From Pseudopyrenochaeta lycopersici (taxonomy: Eukaryota; Ascomycota; Dothideomycetes; Pleosporales; Pseudopyrenochaetaceae): a stretch of 64,000 nt of DNA. The position numbers and the translations under genes are program-made. The stretch is taken from the NCBI GenBank assembly GCA_003313425.1, contig NHZP01000003.1, forward strand, positions 1,922,001-1,986,000, given 5' to 3'. Every line of letters begins with the position of its first letter. The first letter of the stretch is position 1. A model generated the notes under the pieces. The model worked only from the letters and a program-made list of their open reading frames with translations, had not been told where the DNA came from and did not search any database. Shown piece by piece: positions 10,277 through 21,381 of the stretch.

Positions 10277-13200
10277 GCGATTCATTTTCAGATACTCTGG
10301 CGAGTATTCAAGGCCATTACCATCTGGAGTTTTACGACAATTACGACAGACGGATCATCGTCCACTATCCTCTATTTTGCATTCGTCTCGGCGCTTCGGA
10401 CGACTGAGACAGATCGGCGTCGGTTCTCGGGTTTCACATTGCATCACATCGATGACCGCCACTTTACGTTTCATCCCTGTACTATTTCTTATGTCAACAC
10501 CAGCGAACGCACGGCGGTGTACGATCAAAAGTATTTCATATCCCTTGGAAGGCTCGACATTCGCATGGCGCGCGATGCTGCATCCGGCGGTGTACCGAAT
10601 TTGTGTTATTACGAGCATTTGCAGTCTGGTGTTAGGTTCGGCTGCATTGGAGCCATGAAGGCTATCAGCCCCTGCTTTCGCATTGTTCTCGGTTGGATAT
10701 CCCTCTCACTGTTATGGACGTTATCAATGACGCGTCTTCGTTGTTCCCACTCTGCACATATCAATGTTCTTAGGTAGTTCACTGCCTCAGGCACACATCA
10801 AATGGAAAGAACGACCATGAGCGCAGACTCATGGCGATTATACACCAATCATGACTTGTCCATCTGCACTTTTCTGATGTCTGGATGACAACCCTCCAGA
10901 AACACTTGTCCTACTCAAACATGTCTCACTGTCATTGAAGATCCTAGCCGACCCCTCAAACGACTACACGTGACGTCGCATCATCATCCAAGCGCAAAAG
11001 CACTATCCCGTGCCGTTGTCCCACGATAACGCAGCCACCCACAGAGAGCAAGCCTCCCTGAAGCCCTGATTCGAGACAAGCCCAGACCCCATGCTCTCCC
11101 TTCTTTAGTCGTTGTGGCGTCTTAAAGTTTCGACTCTGCGAAGGTGCATGGTCAGATTGGTGAGACGTGGACGGCTGGTGTATCCACGGAATTTGTTGTT
11201 TTGTCACACCCAGACCAGGAAGAATTTTCACGGTGATCCATATGTGCAGCCATGCCCAACAAGCTCACAGCGGCTTGTGAAGATAGACAGAGGGTGGCGA
11301 TAAGCAGACACACTTGGAGCGTTTGTTGAGGTCTCCAACACAGGGTCACCAACACGACGGGACCCCGACTGTTCCAGGGGAGCGGCAAGAGATACGGTTT
11401 GGCACTCTGCAGTCCCTTGAGTCTGCCTGGGTGCCTGCGGCCTATTGGACATGCGTGTATGCACGGTTGCGGCCGGCGACACATAAGTGGCCAGACGTAC
11501 TGCAGGTGGATCCTGCTCGCTCGCCCTTGGCTTCCCCGCATCTCTCGAACGGCCCGCGAATTACCATGGGTGTTAAGGTGTAGGGATTATCCCTCCATAC
11601 GCGATGCAAGCAAGCGCAAAAGCAAATATCCCACGCTTCGCTCGTCATGCGGTATTTCAGATAGAGGGTGATGAGGGGGATCTGCAGAGAGGGTGGTATG
11701 GCGCAACACGAGCAATATTATTGATTCGGCACCACCACCTTCATCTCCCTATAGTGGCGCATATCGTGGAGTGACTGCTTTGCAGCAGCCTCGTCGCAGA
11801 CTTTTCCCTGACGGCTCGAAACCTTCTCGGCCTCCCCCGAGACTGCCAACTCAGTGAGTCTCCACTTCGCAAGCGAGCCCGGAGATGATTGTCCACAGTC
11901 CGAACAGCGCCTGTCGGTATCCGACCCAGCATTCACGACAACCCTGACCATTCCGACCTGTTATGTCATCACATCGGAGTTTAATGCCATTCCAGTGATC
12001 ACCTGTACCATGAGCGGATTCTGTCACAAATCCTAGCTGTCATGCTAACGTGGTTGCGACGCACACCTCGCTTGCAAGCAGGGCTCTGTGGATACTTCCG
12101 AGATCCGACGATCCAGAGGAATCACGATAACCGTCACGGTCCGCTTTTTGGCATATCTCAAACATCTTCACATCCTTCAAAAAGGGCCGACATGATTCTT
12201 TGCGATCGAGAGACATGCTTGCTGTATCGGAGCCACCAGATCCAACACTAGGCGGCAACCTGCATTTGCAGTCTTTAGTCCGATCGCGCGTCTCAACAGA
12301 GAAACTTTGACCACCGCGGCCCGGAGAGCACCAGCAAGTCCCCGACGGTTACTTTTCCGACACGGAAATAACTCTTTGAGGCTCAAGGAGGCTCCGACGC
12401 TTGCCGAAAAGATGAGTCAAGAGATTGTTGAACCACTACCGCAATGACTTGTTGTCGACCTTTGCGCGATGTGACAGATCGCTTGCCTGCAGTCGATTCA
12501 CACTATTGAAGTCCAACCACCAAGGAGATCGCGATGCTCGGCGTTGACCACCGGCAATCGCAAGTTCTGCGCATTGAAAATATGGCTTAAAACTTTCAAC
12601 GCCGTCTTCTCTATCTTAACCATTGCCGGTGTAGTGCAAGGAGCATAGCGAAAAGGCCATTTGCTGCGCATAACAATACGCATTCTGCTTCCAGTGGGAC
12701 CTTGTAGGCAACAAGTAAGCACTGGAGAGGCCTTGCGCTCGCCAAACTGCGATCACTCCCCAAAGAAAGCCTTGTGTCAGAACTGTCAAACCTCGTATAT
12801 GCCAGGCACAAGATCAGTTCTTCCACAAAACGCCCACAAAATTCATTCATTCGCTGCGGAAGAGCTCCCCGCGAATGCAAAATCCCGTTGGCACACGAGC
12901 GTGTCTTGTCGCAATGTAAGGCACGCATTGCCACGGTCTAAAATGCCTGAAGCGGAAGGTTCGTACCGCTTCGAGGATGTACAAGGCGTCATCAAATATT
13001 GAAGTCGCCAAATTGTGATGTGACTACCTATCACAGCAACTCGCTTATCGTGGTCTTTAAAATCCTTTCGATCGATGGCGTAGCTGGCTGTCAGGCACAC
13101 AATGTATTCAATACTTGTTTCTCGGAATAGAGTTCCGGGACAGCCTAGAATTGACAATGCGCTTCCTGCTTGTATCAGATACTGGGTCATCACCGTGTAT

Positions 13201-14858
13201 CTTGTGCGAGTGGAACAAGACTTGGTGACGCCTTGCAGGTTATGCTTGCCAACCCTGATGACAGGCACACTTATTTAAGCGAGCAAACCAGACTGAACTG
13301 TTCTCGCGCTGAAAGTTAATCAGGAGCAGGTCCTTGTCCGCCGTGACTATTGATTACGCCCTACGTCACCATGCACGCACATGATTCGCACCACACACAG
13401 GTCGTGGGATCCGATAGCCGTCTTAATCCTCTTCGGTGGAAACCGAGAAATCAAAGTTTACGCTGTGGAGCTACCATGAGCGCGTGAGGCGACGCACCAT
13501 TCCTTGTCGAAGGAGTCTGCCGGATCAGCAAGATGGACATCCACTCTCCCTGCGTCAAAAGACAATGCATATTGTAAAGTGGGGTATCCTGAAAAGATCA
13601 GGCAACTGCCGTTCGAGTTCTACCCCCACGACGTCGCCATCCGGCACTTCTTGATATCGCCATATGTCCTATTGTACCGAGTCGTGATATTAACACTAGC
13701 AAGGCTGCTGGATGAACATCAGCAGCTACCGCATGGATTCAAGGCGCGTCGTATACCTTGACGACACCAAGTCACGAATCCAGCCTTAAAACTGAATCCT
13801 TATCGGAAACATGATCACAGCACCCACATCGGTCACAACATTCCGCTTACCGCATTTGACCCGGGTCGAGGGAATGCACAATGACTTCAAACCCCCTGTG
13901 GCCGCAACTTGGAAGCCCGTCAGTAGGATCCTTGTGGCTACAACGATACACTAGCGATCCCATATCTCGGTCTCCAACTCCGGAGCCATTCGGGGTACAT
14001 TTCAGATTCCATACGTGAGGACTACAGGTTTGTACTCGTCCCTTTTCGATGGTTGTTGCGCCCACACGGAAAGGATAGCCATCTGTGCTTTGAGACACTG
14101 GCATGCGAGCATGGTGGGGGAGACCCATGGCGGAGCGTTTTCCCAGCCAGTGATAACTATTGAGCTAGTGATGAAGATCAGGCGCAATAGTTGTGGATTT
14201 TGCCCCAGTCTTGCGTACTACCTAGCAGTCGAACACAGTTTCACAAAGGAGAACGGTCCGTGCCCAAAAAAAACAGATGGCCTGGAATGTCTCACTCCGC
14301 TTCTTTGGCACAGAAGATATAGACGATTCTGAGACTGGTGCACTCATACAGTTGGGTCATAGAGTGAAGCACATGGATTCCCTTCGCATGCAGGCATGGA
14401 CATATTGTGTCTTCCAGCGTCTCAAATACAAGCCGCCACTCTTTGACGTGCGATGGAACGGCGATGGTTCTTGTTGGCCTAGCGAGTATTTCGTCGCCAC
14501 TGACAGAAATTGTCTATCAAATGGTAGGCACAACTCAACGAATAGCAATATGCGTGTTTGAAAGTAAACCAAATCTGGTATTCAGGATGGTAAAATGAAG
14601 ACCAACGCCGTAGCCTGTCCCCGAACCGGATATCCAACCTTTGACTAACCCAAACGCCGAAAATATAACAAGTAACCAACCTGCGCCGAAACCTTCCTTG
14701 ATAAGACCGGCAGAAATATAGTCCATCAGCTTGATGAGGCTTCTTAACGAGCGCCGCATTACACAAGTGAGAAACATGTGAGCTCCTGAAGACATCCAGC
14801 GAGCTTATCACTGGAACCAAGTGGACATGGAGAATGAAATCACTCAAGTCCACTCTGC
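10277..14858. other. 4.6-kb gene-poor spacer
   Basis: From the Ecl1-like stop to the 3' end of the TPX2-like gene. Many open frames of 60-140 codons exist on both strands, but none has a good start context, splice support, low-complexity coding bias or a recognisable motif. No transposase fragments, terminal inverted repeats or tRNA-like B boxes were seen. Unannotated non-coding transcripts cannot be ruled out from sequence alone. Confidence 0.45.
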
Positions 14859-16970
14859 CTACATACCCATCATTTTCTTCCTCTGTTTTTCAGCCCACTC
14901 CCTGCTGGCAATTCGTCCACGCTCGGCAGCATCCGCTCTCGCTTTCTTTGCCGCCTCTTCCTTTTCTTTCCTCTCGCGTTCTCTGGCTTCCTTCTCGATC
15001 TTATCGCGGTTGAACACTTCCCTGCCTTTCAGCTTCTGCTGTGCCGCGTCAACGGGAGTGACCGTGGACTTGGCTATGAGAACACTGCTACGATTTGTAG
15101 ATGAGGTCGATGTGGAGCGTGATTGTGACAGTGACTGCGACAGCACAAGACTATTCCGCTTGCTGACGAGGGAAGAGGAGCGCTGCGTTTGTGATTGCGA
15201 GGGCGGAGGAATACTAATACCAGGTTGTTGACGAATGGGCACAGCGACTGGTTTTCGAACCGGTGCTTGACGTGCCTTGAGGGTAGCTGCCTTCTCTGCT
15301 TCAGCCTCCTCCTGCCGTTTGAGTCGCTGTTCTCTCTGCGCCTTTAATTTCTCGGCGACGGCAGCTCCCGGTAGTTGAAAATCAGGTATTGTTGGTGGCT
15401 TTGTTGACTTTGGCTGTGGAGGCATGCTAATGGGGCGAACCGTGTGAGATTGCTGAGCGCCTTCGGCCAACCTGTTGAGTCGCTCTTCCTTCCGTGCCTT
15501 GAGCTTCGCAGCAATCTTCTCGCCTGGCAACTCGAAGCTTGCTTTGGTAGGTACTTTTGTAGATTTTGATGGCAGAGTCATGCTAACTGGCCGCTGTTTA
15601 GGAGCAGTCCCCTCTGCTTGCCGCTTCAAACGCTCCTCCTTCTCGGCCTTCAGCTTCTCAGCTACAGCGGTGCTCGAGAGTTGAAAGGTCGCCTTAGTCG
15701 GGGCTCGCCCTTTGGGCGGCGGCGGAGGAGTGGGAAAAGACAACATGCTGACGGGTCTCCGTTTTGACGTGAGGTAATCTACCGTGTCCACTGAACCTTT
15801 CTTGACCTCTTTGCTTGGTGCGATACGTGTGCTAGGCGCGACCCGTACACTAGATGCACGAACTAAAGATGGACCAACAGGTTTCATGCTTTTTGGAGCA
15901 GCAGCAGTTGGAGTTCTGGATACCTTGGCGAGAGGTGTCTTTCCTGGTGTCTTCCCACGCACATTGGGAGTGTCGATAGGCCTAGGAAATGCACTTTCGC
16001 GAGGCGACTTCTCGTCACCTGATTCATGTAAGCTTGTAACAGCCTCGAGAGTGTCCAGGGCCTCCTCAAGCGCGTCGATGGCTTCAAGAGACGCTTCAAT
16101 ACGCATTGGCGATTTGGAGGGGCTGCGAGAGGCGCGCCGACTCGGTGTGCGGCTTGCGACTGGCGTCATTGCTTCCTCTCGTGGCTTCTCAGCTACCAGT
16201 GTCTTTGGCTCTGGCTCCGACGTTATTTCAACCGAAGGCGCGATGGTTTCGAGTTCCAAAGCAGCAAGCTCGGGCTCCTGTGTCTCGACAGCCTCCTCTT
16301 GCGGCTCATGTGACTCTGCGGCAGGCTGTGTTTGCCCTACAAGCTCTTCTTCTTGCGCGCCAGGAGTCGCATTCTCTGTAAGCTCGTTTGCGACCGGCTC
16401 TGTCTGTACTACTATGTTTGCATCTTCTGTAGTCGCTTCCGGAGCAAAGTCCAGCTGTTGAGGCTCAGCATGTTGTAATTGCCTGAGTTCCTCCTCCTGC
16501 TTTGCTAACTGCCGGCGTGTGAGCCGCACTGCCTTTGATGGCGGGCTCGCAGGCCTTTCATCACTCATGGGGATCTGAATGGTGTTGGCTTTTCATGTTG
16601 TTAGTAAGCCCTGGATATAATTGCGGTATTAATCTAGCAGCTCACCAACCGGAGGACCTTGGGCCAGATCCTCGACAGCTGCATCACTTGCCGGACTGGC
16701 AGCAGCTTCCCGCTCATCTTCAAGAACAACTTGCACTTGCTCCTCCACCTCTACTATTTTGCTCTTTTTCCCCTTAGCACCCTTCTTCGCGCCGCTTCTA
16801 CCCTTGGTCTTCTTTGCCGCCGTCTTCTTGGGAATTTTCTCTTCGTGATGGCCTAGTTCAGGCGATGCATTGGGCGAGATTTCGTTCAATGGCGCGCGCT
16901 CCGCAACGTCAGGCGCGTCGGTCATTTCGTCGTTGCCCAGCTGGGCGCGCGCGGCGCGTGTAAGGCGCAT
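14859..16970 (-). CDS. Lysine/glutamate-rich protein with three TPX2-like repeats and a C-terminal coiled coil (uncharacterised)
   Basis: Exons 16970-16646 and 16588-14859 (57-nt intron, GTGAGC…TACTAACAACATGAAAAG) give 684 aa. N-terminus: MRLTRAARAQ, then a basic cluster KKTAAKKTKGRSGAKKGAKG and an acidic stretch. The middle (~120-380) is disordered Glu/Ala-rich then Ser/Thr-Pro-rich. Residues ~384-540 hold three tandem ~50-residue repeats with the pattern RP(V/I)SM … PT-x3-F-x-L … A-x-KLKA-x2-E-x-RL-x-R. The last ~55 residues form a charged helix starting GREVFNRDKIEKEARERE and ending REWAEKQRKKMMGM. The F-x-L plus K/E-rich helix pattern is like the TPX2 microtubule-binding repeat. That similarity is my inference from residue pattern, not a database hit. 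No catalytic motif is visible. It shares a 570-bp divergent promoter region with the aminotransferase gene. Confidence 0.75.
15290..15762 (-). repeat. Three tandem ~50-codon protein repeats
   Basis: Within the TPX2-like gene, three consecutive units each begin RPVSM/RPISM and end in an AxKLKAxxExRLxR helix. The DNA copies have diverged, so this is an old protein-level repeat rather than a recent duplication. Confidence 0.8.
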
Positions 16971-17540
16971 TCTCGCTTTCTAGAATACCAACTAAGAAAT
17001 CGCCGTGCAGATGTATAGACTGGTGTGTAAAGCGACGGAATGCATATGAAAGCGGACTGGCGTGAATGTTGGTGTTCGGTGTTGATGCTGCTCGAGGACC
17101 CCAGGGTGGATCCTAAACAAACAGCCATACAAAGTAAGGCTCGGATCGGCACGCTGGCCTGTGCACCAAACCAGTTCGGGCCCTCGGAGTCGAGAACGAC
17201 ACGTGACCAGGCTGCTTCACTCGGGACTGCTGCCGCGAATGCCCCCCAGAATCGCCGTTACCGGAACTAGACCCGTGGATAGCGGAGTCTAAGGAGCCCC
17301 TGAGAATTATTAAACGGGGATTAAAAAAAGACTCACACAATCCACGAGTAATTGCCAAATCTAAATCTCCTACCGCGCCCAATCAAATCTCTTCCAATTT
17401 TTGTCTCACGGACGCGTCAATAACTTTTGGAGACATTCAATTGACTCCTCAACTTCATCGCAACTGCAAACGGCACTGATTCCGAACGCCCTACCCAAAC
17501 CAATCCTCACGTCCATCGCACGCGTCCGCCCGAAGACCGG
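16971..17540. other. Divergent promoter region (TPX2-like gene / aminotransferase)
   Basis: 570 bases between two divergent starts. No specific binding site can be assigned, and there is no additional gene. The 3' half is CT/CA-rich, as expected for a leader. Confidence 0.5.
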
Positions 17541-19075
17541 ATGTTGCCTGCCCCGCGTCGCCTCTTTGCATCCGTCAATTGCCGCTTACAACCCCGCCTA
17601 AACATGTCGTCACGGGCGAGCTCCCGCCTCAAGCTGATCTCCAATCATTTAGACTCGTCAAAGCCCTTCCTAGAATTGAACACTCCCTTCTCGACAGAAC
17701 GCAGTGCATACCTTGAAGACGAGCACGGCAATCGAATAATACCAAAGAAGACAAAGGAAGTCAAGAAGCAAGTCGCAGAGGTAAAGAAGGCCGTACCGGA
17801 AATTCCCAAAATCATGTCAACCCAAGCGTCACACCCTGCACTGCTCATTCCTGGGCCCATTGAGTTTGACGATGCGGTCCTCACGTCTATGAGCCACTAC
17901 AGGTATAAAACCTCCTTTCCCAAAGTAGCCTTCGCCTAGTACTGACTACCCCCAGCGAATCACACGTCAGCCAACCCTTCGTAAACACATTTAGCGGAGT
18001 CCTTCAGAATCTGCGCAAGCTATTTCAGACTACCGACCCTGCTGCGCAACCTTTTGTCATCTCCGGCTCCGGCACACTCGGCTGGGACCAAGTCGCGGCC
18101 AATCTTGCTGAGCCCGGCGACGAGGTCCTGGTCCTACACACTGGCTATTTCGCCGACTCATTTGCAGACTGCTTCGAAACCTATGGTGTAAAGGCAACGC
18201 AGCTCAAGGCGCCGATTGGAGACCGGCCGCAGCTTGATGAAGTGGAAAAGGCGCTCAAGGAGAAATCGTACAAAATCCTGACAGTCACCCATGTTGATAC
18301 TTCGACTGGTGTTCTTAGCGATATCAAGGCATTGAGTGAGCTAGTACACAGAGTCAGTCCCGAGACTTTGGTAGTTGTGGACGGTGTCTGCAGTGTGGGC
18401 TCAGAGGAGATCCGATTTGACGACTGGAAACTTGATGTCGTCCTCACGGCCTCACAGAAGGGCATTGGCTGTCCCGCTGGTCTCAGCATCTTGATGGTGT
18501 CCGGTCGTGCAATTGAAACGTTCAAGGCAAGGAAGACAAGGCCAACATCTTACTTCGGATCATGGAAGAATTGGTTGCCAAGTATGTTCAGTCACGACAT
18601 AGCATTTGGGAGTCCGCATACTAACTCTGCAACAGTCATGCAAAATTATGAAGCCAAGAAAGCTTCCTACTTTGCCACGCCCTCCCCTCAATTGATCCAC
18701 GCCCTTGACACTGCCCTCAAGCAGATCCTCTCGAGACCTGTCGATGATTACTTCGCGGCCCACAAAGCCGCATCACAAAAGGTCAAGAAAGCCGTTGCAG
18801 ATCTTGGGCTCAAGCAGCTTGCCTCCAAGCCCGAGAACCAGGCTACTGGCATGACAGCTATCTACCTCCCAGAAGGAATCACGCCTCCAGATGTCCTTCC
18901 TAGCATGTTGAAGAAGGGTGTCATCTTTGCTGGCGGTCTGCACAAGGAGATCGCTACAAAGTACATTCGATTCGGTCACATGGGTGTTAGTGTGACGGAT
19001 ACAAGTAGGCCAGACATTACCAAGGCCATTGAAAGCTTGAAGGAATCGTTGACGGAGGCTGGGTATAAAGCTTGA
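17541..19075 (+). CDS. AGX1: Alanine-glyoxylate aminotransferase (class V, PLP-dependent)
   Basis: Exons 17541-17902, 17956-18581 and 18636-19075 give 475 aa. It converts glyoxylate plus alanine to glycine plus pyruvate. Family marks: LLIPGPIEFDDAV, SGSGTLGWDQVAANL, THVDTSTGVL, VVDGVCSVGSEEI, the PLP lysine Lys289 in TASQKGIGCPAG, and NWLP joined to IMQNYEAKKASYFATP. That last join requires removal of the 54-nt second intron (GTATGT…CATACTAAC…ACAG), which has no stop and keeps frame, so a naive open frame reads through it. Compared with yeast Agx1 there are ~91 extra N-terminal residues. The first ~30 are Arg/Ser rich without acids (MLPAPRRLFASVNCRLQPRL), like a mitochondrial presequence. Further in-frame ATGs lie at 17604 and 17814, the latter at the yeast-like start. 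Confidence 0.93.
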
Positions 19076-19730
19076 AGAAGCTTTAATTTGATCAGCGCAA
19101 TGGTGAACCGCCTACGTCAGGAACCATTAGTTCGTCCCCGCGGAAATAGAGGAGAGGGTTTCATTCGAAGATTTAGTAGATAAGACTAAAGGTAAAAATA
19201 GACTTTGAGGTTTGGACCTGCAAGTAGGAAATCATGATGATGATAACGATGATGAATCTCTGTGGCTATGTCACTGACCCCGCATCATGTCGAAACTACC
19301 ATGTATCACAGAACTCCAAACTTCGGCCCACTGTTCATTCATTAATCGTTACGCGTCCGACAGGGTATAACGCGCATCAGGCCACTAATGAAAAGCTTAC
19401 GTTAGTTTAGTTAGCTTGCCCAGATGCCCAGAGAGAGTATGGCCTAAAACGGCCCGGATGGCCTATGGGACGAACCAACGGCCTTTCCTCGCTCTATGTG
19501 AAATCAAGAACCAACGTGGACGACGATCTCAAACATGGATGAGTGGGTCGTACACGGCTGTGCGCGGTTTGAGATTTTTTCCTGCCGGCACGTTATGTAC
19601 AAGAGTCCTTGCCATTCCCCGGATTTCCTGATCGCGAAGCGCTCTCCGACCTAGACTCTACTGGTTGTTGTCATTCATTGATATTCACTCACAACTACTT
19701 TTGTAACAGGACGGAAGAAGCCGGGCGACA
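19076..19730. other. Intergenic spacer
   Basis: 655 bases between the aminotransferase stop and the first 8-cysteine membrane protein. Includes an ATG/GAT-rich stretch near 19230-19255. No gene is seen, and there is no plausible upstream exon carrying a signal peptide for the next gene. Confidence 0.5.
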
Positions 19731-20795
19731 ATGACTTCTACATCGCGGAGCCTCCAGAGTATTTGGAATACGGCATGGCAGACGGTACCGCCAGCAGCAT
19801 GCGAAACACTTCGCAATCTTAACAACACCGTTGCTTGGGGGCATACTTGCGTCTCTGCGGAAGATGGCGGGCCAACTCCGTTTTCCATAAACACTGCCTG
19901 TATGCCGTGGGTGACGTCGAACATCTACCCCTCCACATCAGCATTCTACTCGCCCGCCACCGCTTGCCCGACATCATGGACCGCTGTAGCAACACAGACA
20001 ACTGGAGGGTCGGCCGAGCAGTGGGTGGACGGTGAAACAGCAATATCGTGCTGTCCGAATGGATTTCAAAGTGATGGAGGTAGCGGGTGTAGACCGGGAA
20101 GTCAAGGAAATTGGACAGTGGCCGAATGCGGGGATGCGGATTCGGATGAGAGTGAGCTGAAAACATACGCTGCGGCTGCGTGGCCTGCGACGGCAACTGC
20201 GAGTGTTTCCGCATTACATATACGATATCAGGCTTCCGATATTGTATCTGCCAGCTCGATGGCGGCGTCAGCGTCAGCGATAGCGTCAAGCGCTGCATCG
20301 AACGGAGTTGGAGGCGGAGGCGGTTCCAACGGGCTATCGACTGGAGTGATAGCAGCGATAGCTGCGGTTTCAACAATTGTCTTCCTTGCAGGAGTTATAG
20401 GAGCATTTCTCCTTTGGAGAAGGAGGAGGCGTCTTGCGGGCGAAAAAGGAGGACAAGCAGTCGGCTCTCTCGAAGTTGGCAGTCCAGGGTCGAAGAGAGC
20501 ACAAGCTCTTGGGGGAAGTGCAAGTGGTGATGGGAGTTCAGCGAACGAAAGGCCGGAATGGAACAACGAACTCGATGCTTCTGAAATGGACCAGCAAAGA
20601 CTGGTATCTGCTGCTCGTATGTCTGCCATGTCATATGAAAGCGGAGAGCCAAGTGAACTGAGTGGCATGCCGAGAATATTTGAGAAGCCGGTGCCCCCGG
20701 TAGAGATTGATGGCAAGCCCGTGACAGTGGAGCTCGAGGACACTTATGTGTCTCACGACCAATTGAAGAAGGGGGACGATAAGAGATACATGTAA
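19731..20795 (+). CDS. Single-pass membrane protein with 8-cysteine N-terminal domain (paralogue A; uncharacterised)
   Basis: 354 aa, one exon. Cysteines lie at 24, 40, 57, 79, 107, 108, 120 and 133. Landmarks are WGHTC, ACMPW, FYSPATACP, W-x2-GETAISCCPNGF and LHIRYQASD. A Ser/Ala/Gly-rich stalk (~170-204) leads to one hydrophobic segment (~206-229) followed at once by RRRRR. The cytoplasmic tail is ~120 residues, Ser/Glu-rich, ending VSHDQLKKGDDKRYM. Positive charge after the segment predicts the cysteine domain outside and the tail in the cytosol, yet no N-terminal signal peptide is visible. The layout resembles fungal wall-stress sensors (Wsc/Mid2 style), but the cysteine pattern is not a WSC domain I can name. 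The neighbouring minus-strand gene at 21382-22539 is a clear homologue. Function unknown. Confidence 0.82.
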   Translation: MTSTSRSLQSIWNTAWQTVPPAACETLRNLNNTVAWGHTCVSAEDGGPTPFSINTACMPWVTSNIYPSTSAFYSPATACPTSWTAVATQTTGGSAEQWVDGETAISCCPNGFQSDGGSGCRPGSQGNWTVAECGDADSDESELKTYAAAAWPATATASVSALHIRYQASDIVSASSMAASASAIASSAASNGVGGGGGSNGLSTGVIAAIAAVSTIVFLAGVIGAFLLWRRRRRLAGEKGGQAVGSLEVGSPGSKRAQALGGSASGDGSSANERPEWNNELDASEMDQQRLVSAARMSAMSYESGEPSELSGMPRIFEKPVPPVEIDGKPVTVELEDTYVSHDQLKKGDDKRYM

Positions 20796-21381
20796 TAATA
20801 CGCTGCAAAACTTCCTTCTCCACGAAGCTTCAGAGGGCTTTGTAATCCGCCGGTGCGGCGTTTCGCGCCAGGATGTCCAAAGGTCTCTGTCCTTTCTTTC
20901 CCTATACTTGTACATATGTTGGAAAATACCCAGGGCGCATTCTTTTTCCAGGAGTCACATAGAGAAGAACATATCAATTGATGACCATATAATTTTCCAC
21001 AACGCTTGGGAGCAGGTGGCATAATAGTCTTAACGCAAACGTGTTGGTGTCGTGACTTTTGGTAATGTTTTATAGCTGCAGTGCGTAGAGGGGGGTAAAA
21101 GTGGTCTCCTCAGGCCTAAATATATGCATTGCGCAGTTTCTTTAGATATGGTGCAGCGAGCAATGCTGTAAAGGCCAATTTAGGTACGTAGTTCAGTTTG
21201 AGCTATCCAGGCTCGTATAGCGGGCTTCTTTCCAACCACGCTCGATCTTTGTTCCCAGGCTCTACTTGCCGCCTCTTGGCGACGTTCCCATTCCTTCTCT
21301 CAAATCTCGCGATCACTTCTTCTAGGCATTGTTGTTCTTCTCAATATTTCACTACGCTATGGCATCGCCCCTATTAATTAG
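20796..21381. other. Convergent spacer between the two 8-cysteine paralogues
   Basis: 586 bases between the two tail-to-tail stops. Presumed 3' UTRs. No coding signal or obvious inverted repeat was seen. Confidence 0.5.

Noticed and set aside
15784..16461. 225-codon plus-strand open frame opposite the TPX2-like gene
   Set aside because: Mirror of a Glu/Ala/Ser-rich coding exon; Ser/Gly/Val low complexity only.
19416..19631. Possible upstream exon carrying a signal peptide for paralogue A
   Set aside because: The frame is Arg-rich without a hydrophobic core, and no donor joins it sensibly to the ATG at 19731.
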